Assembly: GCA_030631445.1 (NCBI GenBank)
Contig: DAOVLD010000129.1
Span: forward strand, 1 to 5,790
From: Bacteroidota bacterium
GTDB lineage: Bacteria; Bacteroidota; Bacteroidia; Bacteroidales; VadinHA17
Length of the DNA stretch: 5,790 nucleotides
Direction of reading: 5' to 3'
The notes under the pieces are model-generated. The model made no database searches. It was not told the origin of the DNA and saw only the letters and a list, made by a program, of their open reading frames with translations. Below are positions 1 through 5,711 of the stretch, one piece after another. Every line of letters begins with the position of its first letter. Positions within the stretch are counted from its first letter, which is position 1. A program made the position numbers and the translations under genes.

Positions 1-1400
1 ATGCGGGTCGCATTCCTAAAAAAGTTTATTCCAAAAAGGAAACAGGAGAAAAAATAAAAGTCATTACAGCAACGACAGATACAGAGGAGGGATTTATTAT
101 TTCTAATTCGGTCTTTGATAATGCTCTGAGAGAAAAAAACAAGTACAGTAAATATGCAGTCCTTTACCGTACAAATGCCCAGTCAAGGATTCTTGAAGAA
201 GCATTCAGAAAACGAAATATACCTTACAAAGTATACGGAGGATTATCATTTTATCAACGCAAAGAGATCAAAGATCTTCTGGCCTATTTCAGACTGATGG
301 TTAATCATAATGATGAAGAAGCCTTAAAAAGGATCATAAATTACCCGGCACGTGGTATCGGAAAAACCTCATTGGATAAGATACTAAAATGCTCAATGGA
401 TAATAATGTAGCAATCTGGAAGGTTATTACTACCCCGGATAAATACAAAATTGGAATTAACAAGGGGATACAAAAAAGAATTAACTCATTTGCCGGGCAA
501 ATTGATCACTTTACATCCCTGCTAAAGAAAAATGATGCCTATGATCTGGCAAAAGAAGTTGCATTAAAAACCGGTATATTGAAAGATCTTCATGATCCTG
601 ATTCACCCGAGATCATGTCTAAATACGATAATGTTCAGGAATTGCTGAACGGGATCAGGGAATTCACTTCAGCCAATACAAGTGAAGAAAATGAAATTCC
701 CGTACTGTCAGAATATCTACAGAATGTATCCCTGCTTACTGACCAGGATACTGAAACAAAGGAAGATAAAGAAAAAGTTACACTTATGACTGTTCATTCT
801 GCCAAAGGACTGGAATTTCAGTATGTCTATGTTGCCGGACTTGAGGAGAACCTGTTCCCTTCTTATATGTCAGTTTATGATCCTAAGGATCTTGAGGAAG
901 AACGCCGCCTGTTCTATGTTGCTGTTACCCGTGCCGAAAAACAGGTTTACCTTTGCTTTGCTGCTACAAGATATCGATATGGAACACTTGAAAATCCCAG
1001 ACCAAGCAGATTCATAAGAGAAATAGACGATAAATACCTTGACTGGATCAATATCAATAATAAAACAGGATCAAACGGCTTTACAAGGCATAAATCCACC
1101 TATTCACAAAAAGGTTATCAAAAATTCTATTTAAGAAATACTTCATCAAAAAAATCAGAATTGAACTGGGCCCCGCCAGGGAAAGTAAAGCTATCAAAAA
1201 GCAATTTTTACAACCTGAAAGCGGATGACCCTGTGAATATCCAGCCCGGAATGGTTGTTGAACATAACAATTTCGGTATTGGTAAAGTACTCTCCCTCGA
1301 AGGAATTTATCCCGATACCAAAGCAACTGTTTTTTTTCGCAATCATGGAAAGAAACGGCTGCTTCTAAAATTTGCTAAACTGAAAATTGTTAATAATTAA
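1..1400 (+). CDS. pcrA: ATP-dependent DNA helicase UvrD/PcrA, C-terminal part (5' end outside window)
   Basis: This is the C-terminal part of a superfamily 1A 3'-5' DNA helicase that uses ATP to unwind DNA in repair and at stalled forks. The reading frame is open from base 3 (465 residues, numbered from there). The ATG at 297 is an internal Met (residue 99), not the start. Visible are YAVLYRTNAQS (51-61) and the GGLSFYQRKEIKDLLAY stretch (79-95); motif V, VTLMTVHSAKGLEF (259-272); and motif VI, EEERRLFYVAVTRAE (298-312), with the arginines that contact ATP. Walker A and B would lie upstream. After a variable linker (about 335-410), residues 416-465 (GMVVEHNNFGIGKV to the end) match the Tudor-like C-terminal module that in PcrA/UvrD binds RNA polymerase. 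Family members are roughly 700-780 residues, so about 60 percent is present. Family assignment is very secure; choosing pcrA over uvrD as the name is convention. Confidence 0.96.
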   Translation, partial: AGRIPKKVYSKKETGEKIKVITATTDTEEGFIISNSVFDNALREKNKYSKYAVLYRTNAQSRILEEAFRKRNIPYKVYGGLSFYQRKEIKDLLAYFRLMVNHNDEEALKRIINYPARGIGKTSLDKILKCSMDNNVAIWKVITTPDKYKIGINKGIQKRINSFAGQIDHFTSLLKKNDAYDLAKEVALKTGILKDLHDPDSPEIMSKYDNVQELLNGIREFTSANTSEENEIPVLSEYLQNVSLLTDQDTETKEDKEKVTLMTVHSAKGLEFQYVYVAGLEENLFPSYMSVYDPKDLEEERRLFYVAVTRAEKQVYLCFAATRYRYGTLENPRPSRFIREIDDKYLDWININNKTGSNGFTRHKSTYSQKGYQKFYLRNTSSKKSELNWAPPGKVKLSKSNFYNLKADDPVNIQPGMVVEHNNFGIGKVLSLEGIYPDTKATVFFRNHGKKRLLLKFAKLKIVNN

Positions 1401-1412
1401 TCAAAATTTTGA
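1401..1412. repeat. 12-bp perfect palindrome after the helicase stop codon
   Basis: TCAAAATTTTGA begins immediately after the helicase TAA and is perfectly self-complementary. It is entirely A/T in the middle and has no loop, so it is a poor intrinsic terminator. Its right half supplies the TTTG of the promoter called at 1408-1439, so it could equally be a regulator site or chance in AT-rich DNA. No function is claimed. Confidence 0.35.
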
Positions 1413-1439
1413 TTTCTATTTGAAATTCAATTAGATTTG
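1408..1439 (+). promoter_or_regulatory. Bacteroidetes-type housekeeping promoter for the DUF4290-murA operon
   Basis: TTTG at 1408-1411 and TAGATTTG at 1432-1439 are separated by 20 nt. This matches the known Bacteroidetes primary sigma factor consensus (TTTG at about -33, TAnnTTTG at about -7, spacing roughly 19-21). Transcription would start near 1445, leaving a leader of about 15-20 nt before the ATG at 1462. Both boxes match at their fixed positions and the site lies in the only gap upstream of DUF4290. Its activity is inferred, not shown. Confidence 0.65.
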
Positions 1440-1461
1440 CGCAGATTAGAATATAGCTGTT

Positions 1462-2058
1462 ATGGAAAAAGCATTTGATTACAACACGCAGAGGAAAAAA
1501 TTGGTTTTACCGGAATATGGAAGAAATATCCAGAAAATGGTTAATCATTTATCAACCATTGAGGACAGGACAGAAAGGAACAAGGCTGCAAAAACCATCA
1601 TTTCTGTAATGGGTAACATGAACCCTCATCTTCGTGATATTAGCGATTTTAAGCATAAACTATGGGATCACCTTGCACTAATGTCTGATTTTACGCTTGA
1701 TATTGATTCTCCTTTTCCTACACCTGCAAAGGAAACTCTTTTATCCAAACCCAAACATGTACCTTATATTAAAAACAGGATAAAATACCTTCATTACGGC
1801 AGGGTTGTGGAATTGATAATTGAAAAAGCTTGCAATATTGAAGATCAGGCAGAAAAAGAATATCTTATTACTCTGATAGCTAACCATATGAAGAAATCTT
1901 ATCTCATATGGAATCTTAACGTGGCACATGACAGTGTTATTCTGAAAGATTTGGAAGAAATGTCTCATGGAAAACTTAAGGTGCCGGATGATTTTCAACT
2001 AACCAATAGTAAAGAATTATTATCTAAGCCCCGAAAAAAGAAGTACAGAAAAAAGTAA
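1462..2058 (+). CDS. DUF4290 family protein of unknown function
   Basis: This 198-residue protein matches the Bacteroidetes DUF4290 family as I remember it. The N-terminal part, with FDYNTQRKKLVLPEYGRNIQKMV at residues 5-27, is the most recognisable section. It is followed by predicted helices with NMNPHLRD (52-59) and HKLWDHL (65-71), a K/R-HVPYIKNRIKYLHYGR stretch (about 98-113), and a Lys/Arg-rich tail (RKKKYRKK, 191-198). No signal peptide, membrane segment or known catalytic motif is visible, so it is probably a soluble, mostly helical cytoplasmic protein. It lies 33 nt upstream of murA on the same strand behind a single promoter, so the two are probably co-transcribed. That suggests, but does not show, a link to envelope growth. 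The ATG at 1462 fits the short leader; no Shine-Dalgarno sequence is present. No biochemical function can be assigned. Confidence 0.9.
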   Translation: MEKAFDYNTQRKKLVLPEYGRNIQKMVNHLSTIEDRTERNKAAKTIISVMGNMNPHLRDISDFKHKLWDHLALMSDFTLDIDSPFPTPAKETLLSKPKHVPYIKNRIKYLHYGRVVELIIEKACNIEDQAEKEYLITLIANHMKKSYLIWNLNVAHDSVILKDLEEMSHGKLKVPDDFQLTNSKELLSKPRKKKYRKK

Positions 2059-2091
2059 AAAAACTATTTTAAAAAAATCAAAATAATCTGA

Positions 2092-3402
2092 ATGAGCACC
2101 TTTGAAATAAAGGGGGGAGAAAAGTTAAAAGGGGAACTCGTTCCGCAGGGTGCAAAAAATGAAGCTCTTCAGGTTATATGCGCCACTCTTCTAACCCCTG
2201 AAAAAATTACTATCCGGAATATTCCCTATATCAGGGATGTTAGCAAGCTATTAGAACTTCTTGAATTTCTTGGTGTTTCAATTCAAAAAGAAAAAAAATC
2301 AACATATATCTTCCACAGCTCAAATATCGAAATTGACCTCCTCCATTCCCCGGAGTTTAAAGAAAAAAGTGCAAGTTTAAGAGGCTCAATCATGATCATT
2401 GGTCCGCTTCTGGCAAGGTATGGCAAGGGATATATTCCAAAGCCAGGCGGGGATAAGATCGGAAGAAGACGACTTGATACACATTTTATTGGTTTTGAAA
2501 AATTAGGTGCCAGATTCATCTATGATCAAAATGATGGTTTTTATAAAGTTGAATCTGAATCTATGAAAGGAGCCTATTTGCATCTGGATGAGGCATCTGT
2601 TACCGGAACAGCAAATTTATTAATGGCTTCTGTTATTACTCCTGGTGAAACAACAATTTACAACGCTGCATGTGAGCCATATATTCAACAACTTTGCCGG
2701 ATGCTAATCAAAATGGGAGCACAGATTACCGGTTTAGGATCAAACCTGTTAAAGATCAAAGGAGTCAAGGAACTCGGGGGATGTGATCATACGATCCTGC
2801 CGGATATGATTGAGGTAGGAAGCTTTATTGGCTTGGCAGCTATAGCCGGTTCCGGGATAACAATTAAAAATGTTTCATACGAAAACCTGGGTATCATACC
2901 TGATGCTTTTAAGCAACTTGGAATAAAACTTGAAAAACAGAATGATGACATATATATTCCCGAACAATACCATTATGAAATTGAGACATTCATTGACGGC
3001 TCTATCATAACCATTTCCGATGGTATCTGGCCTGGACTTACACCTGATCTCCTTAGCATTTTGCTCGTTGTAGCTATTCAGGCTAAAGGAAGTGTACTTA
3101 TCCACCAGAAAATGTTTGAAAGCAGATTGTTTTTCGTTGATAAGCTGATTGATATGGGTGCTCAGATTATCCTTTGCGATCCTCACAGGGCAACTGTTAT
3201 TGGTCTTAATCGCCAGTTTAAACTTCGTGGAACAACCATGTCATCTCCTGATATCCGCGCCGGAGTTGCTTTGCTCATTGCAGCTCTTTCGGCTGAAGGC
3301 ACCAGTATAATCCACAATATCGAACAAATCGACAGAGGATACCAGGAAATTGATATGCGCCTTAGAAAGATCGGTGCCGGGATAAAACGTCTGGAGTCAT
3401 AA
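2092..3402 (+). CDS. murA: UDP-N-acetylglucosamine 1-carboxyvinyltransferase (Asp in place of catalytic Cys)
   Basis: MurA transfers enolpyruvate from PEP to UDP-GlcNAc, the first committed step of peptidoglycan synthesis in the cytoplasm. The 436 residues are full length (E. coli 419). E. coli active-site positions can be matched: K22 and N23 (GAKNEAL), R97 (for R91), R126 (for R120), D319 in LTPDLLS (for the D305 base), D387-R389 in DIRAG (for D369-R371) and R415 in IDRGYQ (for R397). The loop normally carrying Cys115 reads PGGDKIGRRRLD, so the Cys is Asp121. MurA enzymes with Asp here are active and insensitive to fosfomycin, as established for Mycobacterium tuberculosis. Insensitivity here is inferred. 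The gene follows DUF4290 by 33 nt and is probably transcribed with it. The start at 2092 gives the typical short N-terminus (MSTFEIKGGEKLKGE); the leader is A-rich without a Shine-Dalgarno sequence. Confidence 0.97.
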   Translation: MSTFEIKGGEKLKGELVPQGAKNEALQVICATLLTPEKITIRNIPYIRDVSKLLELLEFLGVSIQKEKKSTYIFHSSNIEIDLLHSPEFKEKSASLRGSIMIIGPLLARYGKGYIPKPGGDKIGRRRLDTHFIGFEKLGARFIYDQNDGFYKVESESMKGAYLHLDEASVTGTANLLMASVITPGETTIYNAACEPYIQQLCRMLIKMGAQITGLGSNLLKIKGVKELGGCDHTILPDMIEVGSFIGLAAIAGSGITIKNVSYENLGIIPDAFKQLGIKLEKQNDDIYIPEQYHYEIETFIDGSIITISDGIWPGLTPDLLSILLVVAIQAKGSVLIHQKMFESRLFFVDKLIDMGAQIILCDPHRATVIGLNRQFKLRGTTMSSPDIRAGVALLIAALSAEGTSIIHNIEQIDRGYQEIDMRLRKIGAGIKRLES

Positions 3403-3428
3403 ATACCTATAGTTCTAAGCACACCTCA

Positions 3429-3459
3429 TTTGTTGTATCTATTCAGTGTCTTAAGTTTG
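3429..3459 (+). promoter_or_regulatory. Candidate Bacteroidetes-type promoter firing into the repeat region
   Basis: TTTG at 3429-3432 and TAAGTTTG at 3452-3459 are 19 nt apart, as good a fit to the Bacteroidetes -33/-7 consensus as the promoter upstream of DUF4290. The transcript would start around 3465, at the left edge of the 8-bp array. It would then run through the repeats, giving either a leader of about 370 nt for grpE or a separate non-coding RNA. A chance match in AT-rich DNA is possible. Confidence 0.4.
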
Positions 3460-3460
3460 A

Positions 3461-3498
3461 AATGAGTAAATGAGTAAATGATTAAATGAGTAAATGGG
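3461..3498 (+). repeat. 8-bp tandem repeat, about 4.5 units (AATGAGTA)
   Basis: Successive units are AATGAGTA (3461), AATGAGTA (3469), AATGATTA (3477), AATGAGTA (3485) and a partial AATG(GG) at 3493. Only one base differs among the four full units. An 8-bp period and in-frame stops make coding use unlikely. The array is complementary to part of the array at 3661-3737. Confidence 0.9.
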
Positions 3499-3725
3499 AA
3501 GAGAAGAAGTTTAAAGCACCAAAATGAAGAAGTGCTAAAATGGCTAATCTCATTATACTTTGCATTTTTTTGTTAACTACCGACTGTGGACTGTTGACTG
3601 CCGACTGTGAACTATGGACTGCTAATTGTTAACTACTGACTAATTAATTACCTTTACTTTTCATTTTAATCATTTTAGTCAATTTAGTTCATTTTATCAT
3701 TCACTCATTTAATCATTTATTCATT
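3469..3725. repeat. Imperfect inverted repeat, 28-bp arms (3469-3496 and 3698-3725)
   Basis: The reverse complement of 3469-3496 matches 3698-3725 at 26 of 28 positions; the two differences are T to C and C to T. The arms enclose about 201 bp containing the 7-bp array. In RNA this could form a long A/U-rich stem with a large loop. The arms consist of repeat units, so the pairing may simply follow from insertion of the same unit in both orientations. Confidence 0.7.
3573..3642 (+). repeat. Degenerate 7-bp tandem repeat, about 10 units (consensus nnGACTG)
   Basis: Reading in sevens from 3573 gives TTAACTA, CCGACTG, TGGACTG, TTGACTG, CCGACTG, TGAACTA, TGGACTG, CTAATTG, TTAACTA and CTGACTA. The middle units share GACTG exactly and the outer ones have decayed to AACTA or AATTG. 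Within the array a 21-bp higher-order unit is duplicated (3580-3600 and 3601-3621, 18 of 21 identical), and the 11-mer TTGTTAACTAC occurs at 3570-3580 and 3626-3636. There are no spacers of CRISPR type. Confidence 0.85.
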
Positions 3726-3737
3726 TTATCATTTTTT
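3661..3737 (+). repeat. TCATTTTA-type tandem array of 8-10 bp units
   Basis: About eight units of the form TCATTTTA, TCATTTAA or TCATTTAT follow one another, with slightly variable spacing (one unit reads TCAATTTA, one TCATTCAC). The unit is the reverse complement of the AATGAGTA/AATGATTA unit of the array at 3461-3498. The two arrays therefore look like inverted copies of one repeat family that have drifted. Confidence 0.75.
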
Positions 3738-3743
3738 TCTGCA

Positions 3744-3773
3744 TGCCAATTTGGCGTAAAGAATAAATTGGCA
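3744..3773. promoter_or_regulatory. 9-bp perfect dyad with 12-bp spacer upstream of grpE (possible operator)
   Basis: TGCCAATTT (3744-3752) and AAATTGGCA (3765-3773) are exact reverse complements separated by 12 bp, giving half-sites centred 21 bp apart, two helical turns. The left half also lies within the smaller palindrome GCCAATTTGGC (3745-3755). The right half overlaps the -24 box of the sigma-54-like element. There is no T tract, so it is not a terminator. Placement 60-90 bp before the grpE start fits a regulator site or part of the promoter. It is not the CIRCE element of HrcA (TTAGCACTC-N9-GAGTGCTAA). Confidence 0.5.
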
Positions 3774-3784
3774 GGTGTTTTGTA
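3769..3784 (+). promoter_or_regulatory. Sigma-54-like -24/-12 promoter element upstream of grpE
   Basis: TGGCAGG, 4 nt, then TTGTA matches the sigma-54 consensus TGGCACG-N4-TTGCW at 10 of 12 positions. The differences are C to G in the -24 box and, more seriously, C to T in the GC of the -12 box. Transcription would begin near 3795, about 38 nt before the grpE ATG. No properly spaced TTTG/TAnnTTTG pair is seen close to grpE, so this is the best local candidate. Whether the organism has RpoN, and an activator site for it, cannot be seen here. Confidence 0.35.
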
Positions 3785-3832
3785 TCTAAGCCGGTGAATT
3801 TTATTGGCAACCAATGTAAAAACGAATAAGAA

Positions 3833-4447
3833 ATGACAGATAAATCAAAACCAACAATGGAAGATAAAAATGTGGTCATTAATAAAAAGGGAAAGCAGGA
3901 CTATACAAAGATAAAGGAGACTGAAAAGAAAACCAGGGTAAAGAAAGCAAGTTCGAAACAATCTAAAAAGGCAGTAGAGCAAACTAAAAAAACTGATAAA
4001 ACCAGGGAAACTGCTGCTGAAAAAATTGCAGAGTTTCAAAATAAATATATCAGATTGTCAGCCGATTTTGATAATTACAGGAAACGTACCTTAAAAGAAA
4101 GAATTGAATTAATTAAATCAGCCAATGCAGAAATTTTGCTAAACCTTCTGCCGGTAATGGATGATTTTGACAGGGCACTTAAATCTATGGAAGACACAAA
4201 AGGATGTAAGGAAATAAAGGACGGTATCGATCTTATTTACAATAAGTTCGGTGAATTCTTAAAATCTTCCGGTATCAAGGAAATTGATGCCATGCATAAG
4301 AAATTTGACATAGATATACATGAAGCTGTAACTAAAATTCCGGCCCCTGAAAAAAAACTTAAAGGAAAAGTCCTCGATGTAATCCAAAAAGGATATTTTC
4401 TTAACGAAAAAATTATCAGGTATCCGAAAGTGATAATTGGCGACTAG
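3833..4447 (+). CDS. grpE: Nucleotide exchange factor GrpE (DnaK co-chaperone)
   Basis: GrpE releases ADP from DnaK so that substrate can leave, and acts in the cytoplasm as a dimer. The 204-residue protein has a Lys-rich, low-complexity N-terminus (about 1-62). A long helix follows, holding the family signature SADFDNYRKRTLKER (76-90) and LLNLLPVMDDFDRAL (102-116), then the C-terminal beta domain with FDIDIHEAV (158-166), LKGKVLDVIQKGYFLNEKIIRYPKV (176-200) and a normal terminus. Length is usual for the family. The ATG at 3833 keeps the whole charged N-terminus; a Met at residue 9 (3857) is an alternative start. The leader is A-rich without a Shine-Dalgarno sequence. It stands 109 bp upstream of dnaJ, the usual partner gene. 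A dyad and a sigma-54-like element precede it; heat-shock control is expected of the family but not shown here. Confidence 0.96.
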   Translation: MTDKSKPTMEDKNVVINKKGKQDYTKIKETEKKTRVKKASSKQSKKAVEQTKKTDKTRETAAEKIAEFQNKYIRLSADFDNYRKRTLKERIELIKSANAEILLNLLPVMDDFDRALKSMEDTKGCKEIKDGIDLIYNKFGEFLKSSGIKEIDAMHKKFDIDIHEAVTKIPAPEKKLKGKVLDVIQKGYFLNEKIIRYPKVIIGD

Positions 4448-4467
4448 ATAATACATGCAGTAAGTAT

Positions 4468-4486
4468 CCACCCTCTAAGAAGGTGG
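4468..4486. repeat. First of two related 19-bp hairpins between grpE and dnaJ
   Basis: CCACC (4468-4472) pairs with GGTGG (4482-4486) across a 9-nt interior, CTCTAAGAA, in which TC/GA can add pairing past a C/A mismatch. It begins 21 nt after the grpE stop and has no T tract. It shares its arms and the AAGAAGGTGG right side with the hairpin at 4511-4529, so the two appear to be duplicates. Its upstream arm extended by two bases, ATCCACC (4466-4472), is also exactly complementary to GGTGGAT (4525-4531) of the second copy. Confidence 0.6.
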
Positions 4487-4499
4487 CTTTGAATTGCAC

Positions 4500-4535
4500 A
4501 AAAAAAAAAACCACCATTAAAGAAGGTGGATTTTT
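4500..4535. terminator. Bidirectional intrinsic terminator-like hairpin between grpE and dnaJ
   Basis: CCACC (4511-4515) and GGTGG (4525-4529) form a stem around ATTAAAGAA. The stem is preceded by 11 consecutive A (4500-4510) and followed by ATTTTT (4530-4535). On the + strand this gives a 5-bp G/C stem plus a 5-U tract, a modest terminator. Read on the - strand the stem is followed by 11 U, which would be stronger, although no - strand gene is seen. As it lies between co-oriented grpE and dnaJ and leaves only 21 bp before the dnaJ start, partial termination that sets the GrpE:DnaJ ratio is a reasonable inference. Confidence 0.65.
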
Positions 4536-4556
4536 AAGATTGATTAAGAATATTTT

Positions 4557-5711
4557 ATGGGCAAAAGAGATTATTACGATGTTTTAGGTGTCTCAAAAGA
4601 TGCTTCTAAAGATGAAGTTAAGAAAGCTTACAGGAAGCAGGCCCTGAAATTCCATCCTGATAAAAACCCGGGAGATAGCGGTGCTGAAGAAAAATTTAAA
4701 GAGGCAGCAGAAGCATATGAAGTACTCCGGGATGACCAGAAAAAATCCCGGTATGATCGTTTTGGACATGCTGGTGTAAGCGGTGCAGGCAGTGGTTTTT
4801 CCGGAGGGGGAATGACCGTTGAAGACATTTTTTCCCAGTTTGGTGATATTTTTGGTGGAGGATTCGGCGGTTTTGGAGGCTTTAGTGGTTTTGGCAACAG
4901 CCGTACTGCACAAAGAACAATAAAAGGATCAAATCTCAGGGTTAAGGTAAAACTTACATTGAAAGACATTGCAAGTGGAGTTGAAAAAAAGATAAAAGTC
5001 AATAAATATATCTCATGTAAACAATGTAATGGCACAGGTGCTGCAAACGGAACTGCTTATCATACATGTTCAACATGTCGCGGTGCCGGCCAGGTTACCA
5101 GGATATCCAATACTTTCCTTGGACAGGTACAAACCTCCAGCACATGCCCATCCTGTAACGGACAGGGAAAAACTATCTCTGAAAAATGTCCTGAATGTCA
5201 GGGTGAAGGAGTTTTCAGAGATAATGAAGTGATCAAGATCAATATACCGGCCGGGGTAGGTAAAGGAATGCAGATGACTGTTTCAGGAAAAGGAAACGCA
5301 GCCAGAAGAGGCGGAATAAATGGCGACCTGATCGTAATAATTGATGAAGAAAAACACCCTGACCTGATTCGAGATGGTAATGACCTTATGTATTCCCTCT
5401 ACCTGAGTATTGCAGAAGCTGCTCTCGGAACTCAGATTGAAATACCAACCGTTGAGGGTAAAGTGAAAATTAAGATAGACCCGGGAACTCAACCAGGGAG
5501 AATACTCAGACTTAGAGGTAAAGGAATCCCTGATGTTAATGGTTATGGTAAAGGAGACTTGCTTGTTACTTTAAGCGTTTGGATCCCAAAAACCCTTACT
5601 AACGAAGAAAAGCGTGCCCTGACTAAATTAAATGAGTCGGAAAATTTTGCTCCAAAACCTACCAGTTCTGACAAAAACTTTTTTGAAAAAATGAGGGGCT
5701 TTTTTGATTAA
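4557..5711 (+). CDS. dnaJ: Molecular chaperone DnaJ (class A J-domain protein)
   Basis: DnaJ (Hsp40) delivers unfolded clients to DnaK and stimulates its ATPase. The 384-residue protein has the full class A layout. The J domain is at 1-70 with the HPD motif at 33-35. A Gly/Phe-rich region (about 70-115) contains two DIF tripeptides ([11 protein letters not shown]). Four zinc-binding CxxCxGxG motifs start at C154, C171, C197 and C211, all eight cysteines intact. The C-terminal substrate-binding domains include [13 protein letters not shown] and [12 protein letters not shown]. The C-terminus ([10 protein letters not shown]) is typical. The start at 4557 puts [12 protein letters not shown] at the N-terminus, as in most homologues. 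There is no Shine-Dalgarno sequence. No promoter fits the 21 bp after the hairpin, so expression probably depends on read-through from grpE or a promoter upstream of the hairpins. Confidence 0.98.
   Translation: MGKRDYYDVLGVSKDASKDEVKKAYRKQALKFHPDKNPGDSGAEEKFKEAAEAYEVLRDDQKKSRYDRFGHAGVSGAGSGFSGGGMTVEDIFSQFGDIFGGGFGGFGGFSGFGNSRTAQRTIKGSNLRVKVKLTLKDIASGVEKKIKVNKYISCKQCNGTGAANGTAYHTCSTCRGAGQVTRISNTFLGQVQTSSTCPSCNGQGKTISEKCPECQGEGVFRDNEVIKINIPAGVGKGMQMTVSGKGNAARRGGINGDLIVIIDEEKHPDLIRDGNDLMYSLYLSIAEAALGTQIEIPTVEGKVKIKIDPGTQPGRILRLRGKGIPDVNGYGKGDLLVTLSVWIPKTLTNEEKRALTKLNESENFAPKPTSSDKNFFEKMRGFFD

Larger units (their letters stand above)
3403..3832. other. 430-bp non-coding spacer between murA and grpE, mostly short tandem repeats
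   Basis: No open frame with coding character crosses this stretch on either strand. From left to right it holds a candidate promoter (3429-3459), an 8-bp-unit array (3461-3498), a weak AGCAC/GTGCT dyad (3515-3536), a 7-bp-unit array (3573-3642), a TCATTTTA-type array (3661-3737), a 9-bp dyad (3744-3773) and a sigma-54-like element (3769-3784). I see no convincing intrinsic terminator after murA. The best stem is TAAGCAC (3416-3422) with GTGTCTTA (3446-3453), which has a bulge, a 23-nt loop and no T tract. Confidence 0.85.

Noticed and set aside
297..1400. A complete helicase-related gene starting at ATG 297
   Set aside because: The frame is open back to base 3 and residues encoded by 3-296 match the conserved UvrD/PcrA core (YAVLYRTNAQS and following), so 297 is an internal Met of a gene truncated by the window edge.
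2875..3186. Minus-strand frame of 103 codons inside murA
   Set aside because: It lies entirely within murA, shows no recognisable motif and has no promoter or leader; the sense frame is strongly conserved.
3511..3538. CIRCE-like element (HrcA operator) upstream of the grpE-dnaJ pair
   Set aside because: The right half AAGTGCTAA is close to GAGTGCTAA, but the left half shares only AGCAC with TTAGCACTC and the half-site spacing is one base short. It also lies about 300 bp from grpE within repeat-rich DNA. It is best treated as coincidence unless the genome has HrcA and relatives conserve it.
3551..3562. TATACTTTG as a Bacteroidetes -7 box
   Set aside because: The spacing between TA and TTTG is one base off the TAnnTTTG form, and no TTTG lies about 20 nt upstream.
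3573..3642. CRISPR array
   Set aside because: Units are 7 bp, contiguous and degenerate; there are no 25-40 bp repeats, no unique spacers and no cas genes.
4628..5035. Minus-strand frame encoding a proline-rich protein
   Set aside because: It is the antisense of the DnaJ Gly/Phe region (Gly codons read as Pro on the other strand) and lies wholly inside a well-supported gene.
5683..5706. AAAAAA...TTTTTT stem at the end of dnaJ as a terminator
   Set aside because: The stem is only A/T, lies within the coding sequence and has no G/C pairs, so it would not pause polymerase convincingly.
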